A stretch of 9,248 bases of DNA. Source: Chitinophagaceae bacterium. Lineage in GTDB: Bacteria > Bacteroidota > Bacteroidia > Chitinophagales > Chitinophagaceae. The notes under the pieces were generated by a model. The model made no database searches. It saw only the letters and a list, made by a program, of their open reading frames with translations, and was not told where the DNA came from. The DNA is taken from assembly GCA_003136915.1 (NCBI GenBank), contig PLEB01000312.1, positions 1 through 9,248 of the forward strand, given 5' to 3'. The position numbers were made by a program, and so were the translations under genes. Positions 1 through 5,999 of this stretch are shown here, piece after piece; position 1 is the stretch's first letter; every line of letters starts with the position of its first letter.

Positions 1-83
1 GTTATTTCTCTAATGTAGTTTCAGCAAATCAAATGGCAATCAATGGTGTATTGTTTAAGGTGGATGAAATATTGGTTTACTAA
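1..83 (+). CDS. 3' end of an unidentified protein gene (cut by left edge)
   Basis: The frame that starts at base 3 is open from the window edge to the TAA at 81-83 and gives 26 residues ending in INGVLFKVDEILVY. The mix of hydrophobic, polar and acidic residues looks like a true protein C terminus, but it is too short to assign to a family. The stop lies only 18 bases before the ATG of the DNA glycosylase, and I see no terminator between them, so the two are probably co-transcribed. A chance open frame of this length is possible. Confidence 0.5.
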   Translation, partial: YFSNVVSANQMAINGVLFKVDEILVY

Positions 84-101
84 TTGACTTATATTAGGGG
101 C

Positions 102-725
102 ATGCCATCAGCAGCATTTCCCTACGTTTCCCATCTATCGAAAGACAAAAAACTAGCAAAATTACTTGCGCAACAGGAATCCGTTAAGCTGGGTAACCGC
201 ACGCAGGTCTATCTTCATTTATGTAGTTCCATCATGAGCCAACAACTTTCCACCAAGGTGGCTGCCGTGATCCGAAAACGGTTTATGAAATTATATTCCG
301 GTAAACCTACACCACAAAAAATATTGGATACATCATACGAAATACTGCGCGGTGTCGGTTTGTCCGGTGCAAAAGCAAACTATATTCAAAACGTAGCCCG
401 GTTTACCCTCGAGCATGGCATGGATCACAAAGTGCTGCGCAAAATGGATAATGAAGAACTGATTGAACACTTCACCCAAATTAAAGGCGTAGGCAGATGG
501 ACAGCAGAAATGCTGTTGATGTTTACCCTTGGCAGGGAAGATATTTTTGCAGCGGATGACCTCGGAATTCAAAACGCTATGATAAAGATTTACAAGCTGG
601 ATAAAGCAGACAAGAAAAAGCTGAGAGAAGATATGCTAAGGATTTCCGCAAAATGGGCACCGTACAGGACCTTTGCCTGCGTTCATTTATGGCGCTTTAA
701 GGATAATACCCCTCTAACCGCATGA
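102..725 (+). CDS. DNA-3-methyladenine glycosylase, AlkA-like (HhH-GPD superfamily)
   Basis: This 207-residue protein would excise alkylated purines such as 3-methyladenine from DNA and so start base-excision repair in the cytoplasm. The fold signature is clear: an SQQLS motif near residues 46-50, the helix-hairpin-helix IKGVGRWTA at about 127-135, and then FAADDLGIQ, whose second Asp (about D153) aligns with the catalytic Asp238 of E. coli AlkA. A Trp-Ala-Pro-Tyr-Arg segment near 185 is also typical. It is shorter than E. coli AlkA (about 280 residues) because it lacks the N-terminal TBP-like domain, as many bacterial and yeast MAG-type enzymes do. I prefer the ATG at 102 over the in-frame TTG at 84: the six extra residues are not conserved-looking, and TTG at 84 directly abuts the preceding stop. 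AGGGG sits almost on the ATG, too close to serve as a normal ribosome site. Confidence 0.9.
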   Translation: MPSAAFPYVSHLSKDKKLAKLLAQQESVKLGNRTQVYLHLCSSIMSQQLSTKVAAVIRKRFMKLYSGKPTPQKILDTSYEILRGVGLSGAKANYIQNVARFTLEHGMDHKVLRKMDNEELIEHFTQIKGVGRWTAEMLLMFTLGREDIFAADDLGIQNAMIKIYKLDKADKKKLREDMLRISAKWAPYRTFACVHLWRFKDNTPLTA

Positions 726-866
726 GCCGCCCGGTTTAGGCAACCCTTTACCTCTATTCCCGTATCAATAAAACAGAGCCGGGGTGAAAATTAATCTCCG
801 ATAGGTCAATTAAAGTATCTTGCGAAAAAGGTAACTTACAGGCTATTCATTATTAAAAAAAGCAAA

Positions 867-1379
867 ATGAAAATTAGTAGATTGATTCTCATCCTGAACG
901 CCGTTATTGTGATGGGTATGATTGGCTGCAGCAAAAAAGGGGATCAGGGACCTGCAGGTCCGGTCGGTCCGGCGGGCCCCGACAGTGTGGTGTATTCGCA
1001 GTGGATAATCCTCAACAGTACCTATAATGCGGATGACACCTTATTTGAAGATACCCTTTCCGCTCCTTCAATAACCCAGAGTATACTGGACAGCGGAGTG
1101 ATACTTACCTATGTTAACTTCCAGGCAAGCAATGGCACCTATCATGTTCTTCCGGTTTCTTCCCTGAATTACTTAATGTCTGAAGATTATTCGCTGGGGC
1201 AGATCAATATTATTGCAACATCCGATGTAACCGGTTTGCCATATAGATATGTAACGATTCCCGGTTCCAAAATTGTAGGCAACAAGACCACGGGTTCTAT
1301 TCAGGGACATTCGATACAGGAATTGAAAACACTGCCACTCCCAGAGGTTCAGAAAATAGTCGGGACGGGTGGAAATTAA
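867..1379 (+). CDS. lipoprotein with short collagen-like stalk, function unknown
   Basis: This 170-residue protein starts with a lipoprotein signal peptide: basic MKISR, a hydrophobic stretch to residue 20, and the lipobox MIGC with Cys21 as the acylated residue. Directly after the anchor come five uninterrupted Gly-X-Y triplets (residues 25-39, GDQ GPA GPV GPA GPD), a mini collagen-like stretch. The remaining 130 residues are polar and beta-strand-like with no motif I recognise; the opening SQWI is seen in similar small Bacteroidota lipoproteins as I recall them. DSV (39-41) and DTL (57-59, 62-64) match the D(S/T)(A/I/L/M/T/V) O-glycosylation motif described in Bacteroides. No acidic surface-export signal of the usual kind follows Cys21, so I cannot say which membrane it faces. 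It stands alone, with 141 bases upstream and its own terminator downstream. The function is unknown. Confidence 0.85.
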   Translation: MKISRLILILNAVIVMGMIGCSKKGDQGPAGPVGPAGPDSVVYSQWIILNSTYNADDTLFEDTLSAPSITQSILDSGVILTYVNFQASNGTYHVLPVSSLNYLMSEDYSLGQINIIATSDVTGLPYRYVTIPGSKIVGNKTTGSIQGHSIQELKTLPLPEVQKIVGTGGN

Positions 1380-1397
1380 TAAACAAAAAAATTAAGG

Positions 1398-1427
1398 AAC
1401 CGGCAGCATCTCTGCCGGTTTTTATTT
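1398..1427 (+). terminator. rho-independent terminator of the lipoprotein gene
   Basis: AACCGGCAG (1398-1406) and CTGCCGGTT (1412-1420) form a perfect 9-bp stem with a 5-base CATCT loop. The stem runs into TTTATTTT. It begins 18 bases after the lipoprotein stop codon. An A-rich stretch on the left (1381-1395) may let it also stop minus-strand transcripts from the convergent glycosyltransferase block, though that U-tract would begin several bases from the stem. Confidence 0.9.
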
Positions 1428-1464
1428 TGCACTGCCAGCGTAGTTTTCTTATACAGGCGGCAAT

Positions 1465-2745
1465 TTATTTGTCATACCTTCTTAATACATCCAGTACATA
1501 AGGATCTTCATGCGTGGCCGTATCGGATAAGGGTTTACCAAAAAAATGGGTTTCATATTCGTTGCGGTAAACGCCGTTAGCTTCCGTCCGGGCAAAGGCT
1601 TTTCTGTTTAAGGAAGTATAAGTCATATAAACCATGGATACTGTGCCGAATGCCGTGTACACAACAAGCAAAAGGGAAGCTATTAACCTGAATGCTTTAT
1701 TTTCCTGAAAGCTTGTTTGTGCAATCACTGCTGCCATCAACGGAATCACAGGTACCCAAAACCTCGGATCATAAAAGGGCCACGCGAACATGAGGATCAG
1801 GTAGAAAAAAAGATAGGCCTTCACGATAAAGGGAATCCTGTTTCTTTTGATGAAACAGATATAAATAAATCCTGCAAAGCAGATCACTCCGGCAAGTAGA
1901 AATATTCCAATGCCCCAGGGAGAAGGTAAGTAGCCTGATGCTTTTATAGAAGAAGTATTGATAAAAAGTTCGCCCCATTCCAAAAAATGCCATTTCAGTA
2001 TCCGGGAAAAATGAAGACCTTCCTGGAACTGTTTGGACATCACTCCGGTATAATGGTTGAGTCCAAGCTGTTTTGAAAAAATCAAAATGGCGATCATACA
2101 CAGTGCGAGTATTGCTACCAGGATTTTGTTTCTGCTGATCAGTTCCAACAGCTGCCTCCGGAATTCCCAGATCAGTCCGAGGCATAAAGAGGCCAGTAAA
2201 GCGACACCGACCGTTCGCGTAAGAAAAGCCAGGGCTGCGAAAAGAAAAGCCATCAGCAGGTTGATGATCTTTTTATTTTTTGCATATTGGTAAAAGGCAA
2301 AAATGGACGCCAGCGAAAAAAAGAGGTATTGTAGCTCAGACAAAGGATGGTCAACAAATTTAATCACCGTCCAGTTGAGCAATACGAGTACGAATAAGAA
2401 TAACGGAGAATGGATATAAGCAAAGACTTTTCTAACAAAATATAATCCACCCAGCAAATAAATACAATTGATAAATATGATGGAGAATGATCTTAAGATA
2501 CCAAGTTTGGACAGCGCCAACAATAAGGCCGTGTATCCGAAAGGAAGATAATCCGCCCGGTCTGCAGTTGGGGGGCAATTATTTTCCAAACAATCCTTGA
2601 TGGCGAAATAGCGGAGCATATCCACATGAATCCGCAATGGGCTGAAGCAATTGATAAAAAACAGAACAGCCAGCACATAAACCGCCCACTTCAGCAGCCA
2701 GGTGTTCCGGTGGCCCGGAAGCGAATAAGCAGTGGATCTTATCAT
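1465..2745 (-). CDS. multi-pass membrane glycosyltransferase, GT-C/GT39-like
   Basis: This 426-residue protein has about ten to twelve hydrophobic segments and a polar C-terminal tail of about 45 residues. It resembles GT-C enzymes of the ArnT/PMT (GT39) type, which take a sugar from a polyprenyl-phosphate carrier outside the cytoplasmic membrane and move it to lipid, glycan or protein. Supporting signs are a first external loop with Asp42 in HVDMLRYF, the DHPLSEL segment near 132-138, and the late-membrane motif WPFYDPRFWVPVIPL (322-336), similar to the YDPRY-like motif in such families. The acceptor cannot be read from sequence, and it could be a family of unknown activity with the same fold. 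Its start is 4 bases after the methyltransferase stop, so the two are almost certainly translated from one mRNA. The A/T-ending codon use resembles that of its neighbours. Confidence 0.75.
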   Translation of the reverse strand: MIRSTAYSLPGHRNTWLLKWAVYVLAVLFFINCFSPLRIHVDMLRYFAIKDCLENNCPPTADRADYLPFGYTALLLALSKLGILRSFSIIFINCIYLLGGLYFVRKVFAYIHSPLFLFVLVLLNWTVIKFVDHPLSELQYLFFSLASIFAFYQYAKNKKIINLLMAFLFAALAFLTRTVGVALLASLCLGLIWEFRRQLLELISRNKILVAILALCMIAILIFSKQLGLNHYTGVMSKQFQEGLHFSRILKWHFLEWGELFINTSSIKASGYLPSPWGIGIFLLAGVICFAGFIYICFIKRNRIPFIVKAYLFFYLILMFAWPFYDPRFWVPVIPLMAAVIAQTSFQENKAFRLIASLLLVVYTAFGTVSMVYMTYTSLNRKAFARTEANGVYRNEYETHFFGKPLSDTATHEDPYVLDVLRRYDK

Positions 2746-2749
2746 GATT

Positions 2750-3493
2750 TCAGCTTGACGCGTTTACAGCCACTACAATCACGGAAAGACCGGAAGCATG
2801 CGCCACCAGTTGATCCAGAATGCGGAAGGCGGGGACCAGTTGATTGAATAACTTCAATTGGCCACGGGGAATGATTTTTTTCTTTAGCACGGAACCCGAA
2901 TACCACCAACCCAGAATTCCACCGAAATTAAAATAATTCGCCCTTATAACGGTTAATCCTGCACCAGACAATAACCTGGAAACTGTTTTTTTATTATATC
3001 TTCTGAAATGACCAAGTTCCTCGTCAAAGCGATTAAAAAGCAATTGACCGGCCGGGACCAGGATAATCAAATTTCCGCCTGGTCTTAATAAATTTTTGGC
3101 ATTTTTTACTGCGCGTTCGTCACTTTCTATGTGCTCAACTACGTTCAGCGCAATTACGGTATCGAAGCGGTGAAGCATTTCCGGAAATCGGGAATCAAAA
3201 TCAGACAGGGAAAGATCAAACTGATAAACGCCCCGCAAGTGGGGATTTGCGGCATATTTTTTTTCCAGGAAATGACAATATTCAATTCGCATGTCACTTA
3301 GATAAACCCACTCATTCTTCTCCATGAGTAACCCGGATATATTGCCGATGCCACTGCCGACCTCCAATACTTCTCCTTTACAAAAAGAGGAAATCTGAGC
3401 AAATAGCCATTGGTTAAATGCAGGAGCCTCTGCGAAAAGTTCTAGTGTTTCTCGTCCGGAAGGATCAGTTTGTTGTCCGATTCCAGAAGGCAT
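2750..3493 (-). CDS. class I SAM-dependent methyltransferase
   Basis: This 247-residue cytoplasmic protein carries the Rossmann methyltransferase motifs in order: motif I VLEVGSGIG (42-50) for S-adenosylmethionine, an acidic residue after strand 2 (D67 in YLSD), FDTVIALNVVEHIE (110-123) as motif IV, and LLRPGGNLIILVPA (135-148) after it. The region after 185 (FNFGGILGWWYSG) recurs in methyltransferases that accompany DPM1-like glycosyltransferases and may hold the acceptor site. The start codon shares its A with the stop of the preceding glycosyltransferase (TGATG), which implies translational coupling. From its neighbours I infer that it methylates a sugar, polyprenyl lipid or glycan intermediate. 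The substrate itself is not visible in the sequence. Confidence 0.85.
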   Translation of the reverse strand: MPSGIGQQTDPSGRETLELFAEAPAFNQWLFAQISSFCKGEVLEVGSGIGNISGLLMEKNEWVYLSDMRIEYCHFLEKKYAANPHLRGVYQFDLSLSDFDSRFPEMLHRFDTVIALNVVEHIESDERAVKNAKNLLRPGGNLIILVPAGQLLFNRFDEELGHFRRYNKKTVSRLLSGAGLTVIRANYFNFGGILGWWYSGSVLKKKIIPRGQLKLFNQLVPAFRILDQLVAHASGLSVIVVAVNASS

Positions 3494-4215
3494 CAGCTGA
3501 AGAGGTTATATTTCAAAATACAATAGATGGCCCGGAATCCGTCTTTCCATCCGATCTTTTTACCCTCCTGATACGTACGGCCGTAATAAGAGATACCTAC
3601 TTCGTATATCCGGATTTCAGGTATGCGGGCCAGTTTGGCCGTTATTTCGGGCTCAAATCCAAACCGTTTTTCTTTCAGTGAAATATTTTGAATGATGGGT
3701 GTTTTACAAAGCTTATAACAGGTTTCCATATCGGTAAGATTCAGGTTGGTTAGTATATTGCTCAACCGGGTAAGCATTTTATTTCCGATGGAATGCCAGT
3801 AGAAAAGTATCCTGTGCGGGTTTCCGCCAAGAAAACGAGAACCGAAAACGACATCGGCCGAACCGCGGATGACTGGTTTAAGCAACTTATTAAGTTCTTC
3901 CGGATCGTATTCCAGATCTGCATCCTGGATCACCAGGTATTCACCAGTGGCTTTTTTTATTCCCGTATGAATGGCCGCTCCTTTACCCTGATTCACTTCG
4001 TGTTTAACATATTGAATATTCATGTGGGGATGCAGATTCCGGTATTCCAATAAAACTTCTTCCGTATTATCGGTCGAGCAATCATTCACCAGGATCAATT
4101 CTTTCTCAATGCCATTGATCAGGACCACTTCATCCACCCTGTTAAGGATCATATGAATTGTCCTTGCCTCGTTGTATGCAGGGATTATGATTGAAAGCTT
4201 CTTAAAATTCTCCAT
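3493..4215 (-). CDS. family 2 glycosyltransferase, DPM1-like (polyprenyl-phosphate sugar synthase)
   Basis: This 240-residue protein is a GT-A fold inverting transferase. It shows SIIIPAYNEARTI at residues 8-20, VNDCSTDNT (43-51) for the nucleotide, NQGKGAAIHTG (75-85), and the metal-binding D98-A-D100 in QDADLEYDPEEL. FGSRFLGG (124-131) and TDMETCYKLC (161-170) are hallmarks of the dolichyl/polyprenyl-phosphate mannose or glucose synthases. Such enzymes move a hexose from a nucleotide sugar onto polyprenyl phosphate at the inner membrane face. It has no C-terminal membrane segments, unlike the longer ArnC/GtrB forms. It is the first gene of a three-gene transcription unit and probably supplies the donor for the membrane glycosyltransferase two genes downstream. 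The sugar cannot be told from sequence. Confidence 0.88.
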   Translation of the reverse strand: MENFKKLSIIIPAYNEARTIHMILNRVDEVVLINGIEKELILVNDCSTDNTEEVLLEYRNLHPHMNIQYVKHEVNQGKGAAIHTGIKKATGEYLVIQDADLEYDPEELNKLLKPVIRGSADVVFGSRFLGGNPHRILFYWHSIGNKMLTRLSNILTNLNLTDMETCYKLCKTPIIQNISLKEKRFGFEPEITAKLARIPEIRIYEVGISYYGRTYQEGKKIGWKDGFRAIYCILKYNLFS

Positions 4216-4533
4216 ACCGCTTTGAAGGTTTAATTGGCTAATCCAGGACCGGATTTTAAGGGGCAGATTGGAAGCTTTAGCGGAAAACTAACGCTAGCTT
4301 CATAATATTCAATGAATTGAGTCGCTAAAATAGGCTTTAGTCATGGATTCTGCAAGCAGGCTCCAAATATAATTTGAAGGGAAAAATACCCGCTTTCAAT
4401 TCAGTGTTTAGCCCTCAGAACAGCCGGGTTTATACCGTTTTGTTTATTTCGGGCGCCAGCTTTGATCCCCTGACAATGGAGAGAAGTTGATATTAGTATT
4501 GCGCGCAGGGTCCTTAGCTTAAACAGTTGAAAT
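4216..4533. other. gene-free leader/spacer upstream of the glycosyltransferase block
   Basis: I see no credible coding frame here. On the minus strand it holds a perfect TATATTTG -7 element (4364-4371) that would give a leader of about 140 bases before the GT2 start. It also holds one imperfect hairpin: GAAGCT-TT-AGCG (4271-4282) pairs with CGCTAGCTTC (4292-4301) except for a 2-base bulge, around a 9-base loop. The hairpin would lie in the leader mRNA of the glycosyltransferase unit. No known riboswitch or small RNA is recognisable to me. GCTTTAG occurs twice (4274 and 4334), which may be chance. Confidence 0.5.
4364..4371 (-). promoter_or_regulatory. putative -7 promoter element for the glycosyltransferase block
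   Basis: The minus strand reads TATATTTG, a perfect match to the Bacteroidota -7 consensus TAnnTTTG. I find no well-spaced -33 TTG; the nearest one is about 25 bases upstream, slightly beyond the usual 17-23. A start here would leave about 140 bases of untranslated leader before the GT2 ATG. Confidence 0.4.
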
Positions 4534-4567
4534 AAAAAAAGCTGCTTCGTGCGAAGGAGCTTTTTTT
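4534..4567. terminator. bidirectional terminator downstream of msrB
   Basis: A run of seven A (4534-4540), GCTGCTTCG (4541-4549), GCGAAGGAGC on the other arm and seven T (4561-4567) form a symmetrical hairpin with a single G-G mismatch (4544/4557). It lies 31 bases beyond the msrB stop on the minus strand, where the A run becomes the U tract. It could equally stop plus-strand transcripts. Confidence 0.85.
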
Positions 4568-4598
4568 ATTCCTGGAAAAATTATATATCCTTTCTCCA

Positions 4599-5150
4599 TC
4601 ACGATTTCTTTTCATCATATTTTTTCTGTGCTTCCTGCGCTTTATGGAAATCCAGCACAACGCCATTGATGCAAAAGCGTAGTCCGGTTGGAGGCGGTCC
4701 ATCATTAAATACATGGCCCAGGTGTGATTTGCACTTGCCGCACATTACTTCAGTTCTTTCCATTCCATAAGTATCATCTTTTGCATAAATGATGCTCGTC
4801 TTGCTAATGGGTTCATAAAAACTCGGCCAGCCGCATCCGGAATCGAATTTTGTATCACTTTTAAATAAAGCGTTTCCGCAAACAGCACAATAATAGGTGC
4901 CAATTTCCTTGGACGTCTCATACTTGCTGGAATATGGCCGCTCGGTTCCTTTTTGCCTGGCTACATAATAAACATCTGAAGGAAGTGTTTTTTTCCATTC
5001 TGCGTCCGTGCGGTTTACACCGGACGTATCGGAGTCTGTTTTTGAAGCGTCCATACTGGCAATTTTATTTTTGTTTGAAGTCTGCGAATAGCATTCCTGA
5101 AAAAGAAATGCCAGCATCAAAATTCCGGAAGTTTTTAAGATTTTAATCAT
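4599..5150 (-). CDS. msrB: exported peptide-methionine (R)-S-oxide reductase
   Basis: MsrB reduces the R form of methionine sulfoxide in proteins. From the ATG at 5150 it has 183 residues. The core from about residue 50 holds the two zinc CxxC pairs (CAVC 88-91, CGKC 137-140), FDSGCGWPSFYEPIS, HLGHVFNDGPPPTG, and RFCING with the catalytic Cys160. The GCGWPSF form resembles E. coli MsrB. The N terminus (MIKILKTSGILMLAFLFQ) is a signal peptide. Cleavage near CYSQ by signal peptidase I seems likelier than lipidation, because Glu before the Cys is unusual for a lipobox. The enzyme therefore probably repairs periplasmic or outer-membrane proteins. I choose the second ATG (5150) rather than 5159: the upstream -7 element would leave only about 5 bases of leader at 5159, and the shorter form gives a cleaner signal peptide. 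No msrA is adjacent. Confidence 0.93.
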   Translation of the reverse strand: MIKILKTSGILMLAFLFQECYSQTSNKNKIASMDASKTDSDTSGVNRTDAEWKKTLPSDVYYVARQKGTERPYSSKYETSKEIGTYYCAVCGNALFKSDTKFDSGCGWPSFYEPISKTSIIYAKDDTYGMERTEVMCGKCKSHLGHVFNDGPPPTGLRFCINGVVLDFHKAQEAQKKYDEKKS

Positions 5151-5167
5151 GGCTTGCATATTAATAA

Positions 5168-5175
5168 CAAATGTA
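5168..5175 (-). promoter_or_regulatory. -7 promoter element of msrB
   Basis: The minus strand reads TACATTTG, a perfect TAnnTTTG match. Its expected start point lies about 15 bases before the ATG at 5150. No -33 TTG is found at the usual spacing, so activity may need an activator or a different sigma factor contact. Confidence 0.5.
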
Positions 5176-5316
5176 CGTAGCCGCGGTTCGGCCGGTTTGT
5201 CCTCAACCTGAAAACAGCCCTCTATATGATTTCATTTATATGTGAAAATCGCTTTTAATCAATCATTCCTGCAAGGAAAAGGCTGCTTTGTTAAAGGAAT
5301 TATAAGAATGCTGCAC

Positions 5317-5324
5317 TATATTTG
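5317..5324 (+). promoter_or_regulatory. -7 promoter element of adk
   Basis: TATATTTG matches TAnnTTTG exactly and ends 17 bases before the adk ATG, implying a leader of about 15 bases. A TTTG at 5287-5290 could be the -33 element, but the 26-base spacer is longer than usual. The 140 bases further left hold the divergent msrB promoter and nothing else I can name. Confidence 0.55.
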
Positions 5325-5341
5325 TTTCTAAGCTAGTTATC

Positions 5342-5929
5342 ATGTTCAACCTGATTCTCTTTGGTCCTCCGGGAAGTGGCAAGGGTACGCAATCTGAAAA
5401 GCTGATCGCAAAATTCGGCTTAAGGCATCTCAGTACGGGCGACATCCTGAGGAGTGAAATAAGGAACGGCACAGCTCTAGGACTCGAAGCTAAAAGTCTG
5501 ATGGATCAGGGACAGCTTGTTCCGGATGCAGTTGTCATTGGTATGATACGTTCAGCACTTGAGCATAATCCGGAAGCCAGGGGATTCCTGTTTGATGGCT
5601 TTCCCCGCACCAATGCACAGGCAGATACGCTCGATGCACTGCTTGCCGAAAAAAAGACCGCCATCAATATTGTGCTTGCGCTTCAGGTTTCCAAGTCAGA
5701 ACTGGTAAAAAGATTGCTGAATCGCGGGCTCACTTCGGGCCGCACCGACGACGTGAATGAAGCCATCATCGGCTCACGCATCGAAGAATATGAAAGAAAG
5801 ACTGCGGCCGTAGCGGATCATTATAAAAAGGTCAATAAAGTAGTCTACATCCCCGGTGAAGGGTCTGTCGAAGAAATCTTTCGGAAGTTATGCGATGAGA
5901 TAGAAGAGAAATTAAAAAGTAAAAAGTAA
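5342..5929 (+). CDS. adk: adenylate kinase
   Basis: Adenylate kinase interconverts ATP + AMP and 2 ADP in the cytoplasm and is normally essential. The 195 residues include the P-loop GPPGSGKGT (8-16), LSTGDILR (30-37) of the AMP site, FDGFPRT (84-90), and a short LID segment RGLTSGRTDD (128-137) carrying two conserved Arg. It is the short-LID form without the zinc-binding insert, and its length is normal for that class. It is transcribed alone, divergent from msrB and convergent with tatC. The last five residues (LKSKK) and the stop codon lie inside the heptamer repeat that builds the downstream terminator, so the C terminus appears to have been set by that repeat. Full-length and intact. Confidence 0.97.
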   Translation: MFNLILFGPPGSGKGTQSEKLIAKFGLRHLSTGDILRSEIRNGTALGLEAKSLMDQGQLVPDAVVIGMIRSALEHNPEARGFLFDGFPRTNAQADTLDALLAEKKTAINIVLALQVSKSELVKRLLNRGLTSGRTDDVNEAIIGSRIEEYERKTAAVADHYKKVNKVVYIPGEGSVEEIFRKLCDEIEEKLKSKK

Positions 5930-5999
5930 AAAGTAAAAAAGGGAGCCGGTTTTGCCAGTTCCCTTTTTTACTTTTTACTTTTTAATTTTTGCTTTTTAA
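5912..5999. repeat. AAAAAGT / ACTTTTT heptamer repeat, inverted around a hairpin
   Basis: The left arm has three tandem AAAAAGT units (5914-5920, 5921-5927, 5928-5934). The right arm has two exact ACTTTTT units (5970-5976, 5977-5983) and two variant ones (AATTTTT 5984-5990, GCTTTTT 5991-5997). The repeat starts within the last codons of adk and stops 2 bases before the tatC stop codon. Similar A/T-rich heptamer runs in intergenic DNA are, as I recall, common in Bacteroidota genomes. Confidence 0.8.
5920..5984. terminator. shared bidirectional terminator between adk and tatC
   Basis: Bases 5920-5944 pair perfectly with 5960-5984, a 25-bp stem. It is extended inward by GCCGG/GCCAGT pairing with one G-T pair and one mismatch around a short T loop. 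The GGGA/TCCC part flanked by A and T runs gives a good U tract on both strands, so one structure ends both convergent transcripts. The adk stop codon (5927-5929) lies within the left arm. Confidence 0.88.

Noticed and set aside
84..101. TTG start for the DNA glycosylase at 84
   Set aside because: It directly abuts the preceding stop and adds six unconvincing residues; the ATG at 102 fits the family start.
726..866. Terminator or small gene between the glycosylase and the lipoprotein
   Set aside because: No good stem with a T tract and no coding frame is visible. TATCTTGC at 816-823 only partly matches a -7 element, so I do not call a promoter.
939..985. Collagen-like triplets as part of a phage tail fibre
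   Set aside because: The segment sits after a lipoprotein signal in a lone gene with no phage genes around it.
1769..2185. 138-residue minus-strand frame inside the membrane glycosyltransferase gene
   Set aside because: It overlaps the GT-C gene in another frame, has no membrane or domain pattern of its own, and the enclosing frame is clearly the coding one.
5912..5999. CRISPR array or mobile-element end suggested by the tandem heptamers
   Set aside because: Units are 7 bases without spacers, and no transposase or target duplication accompanies them; the structure is explained as a terminator with simple repeats.
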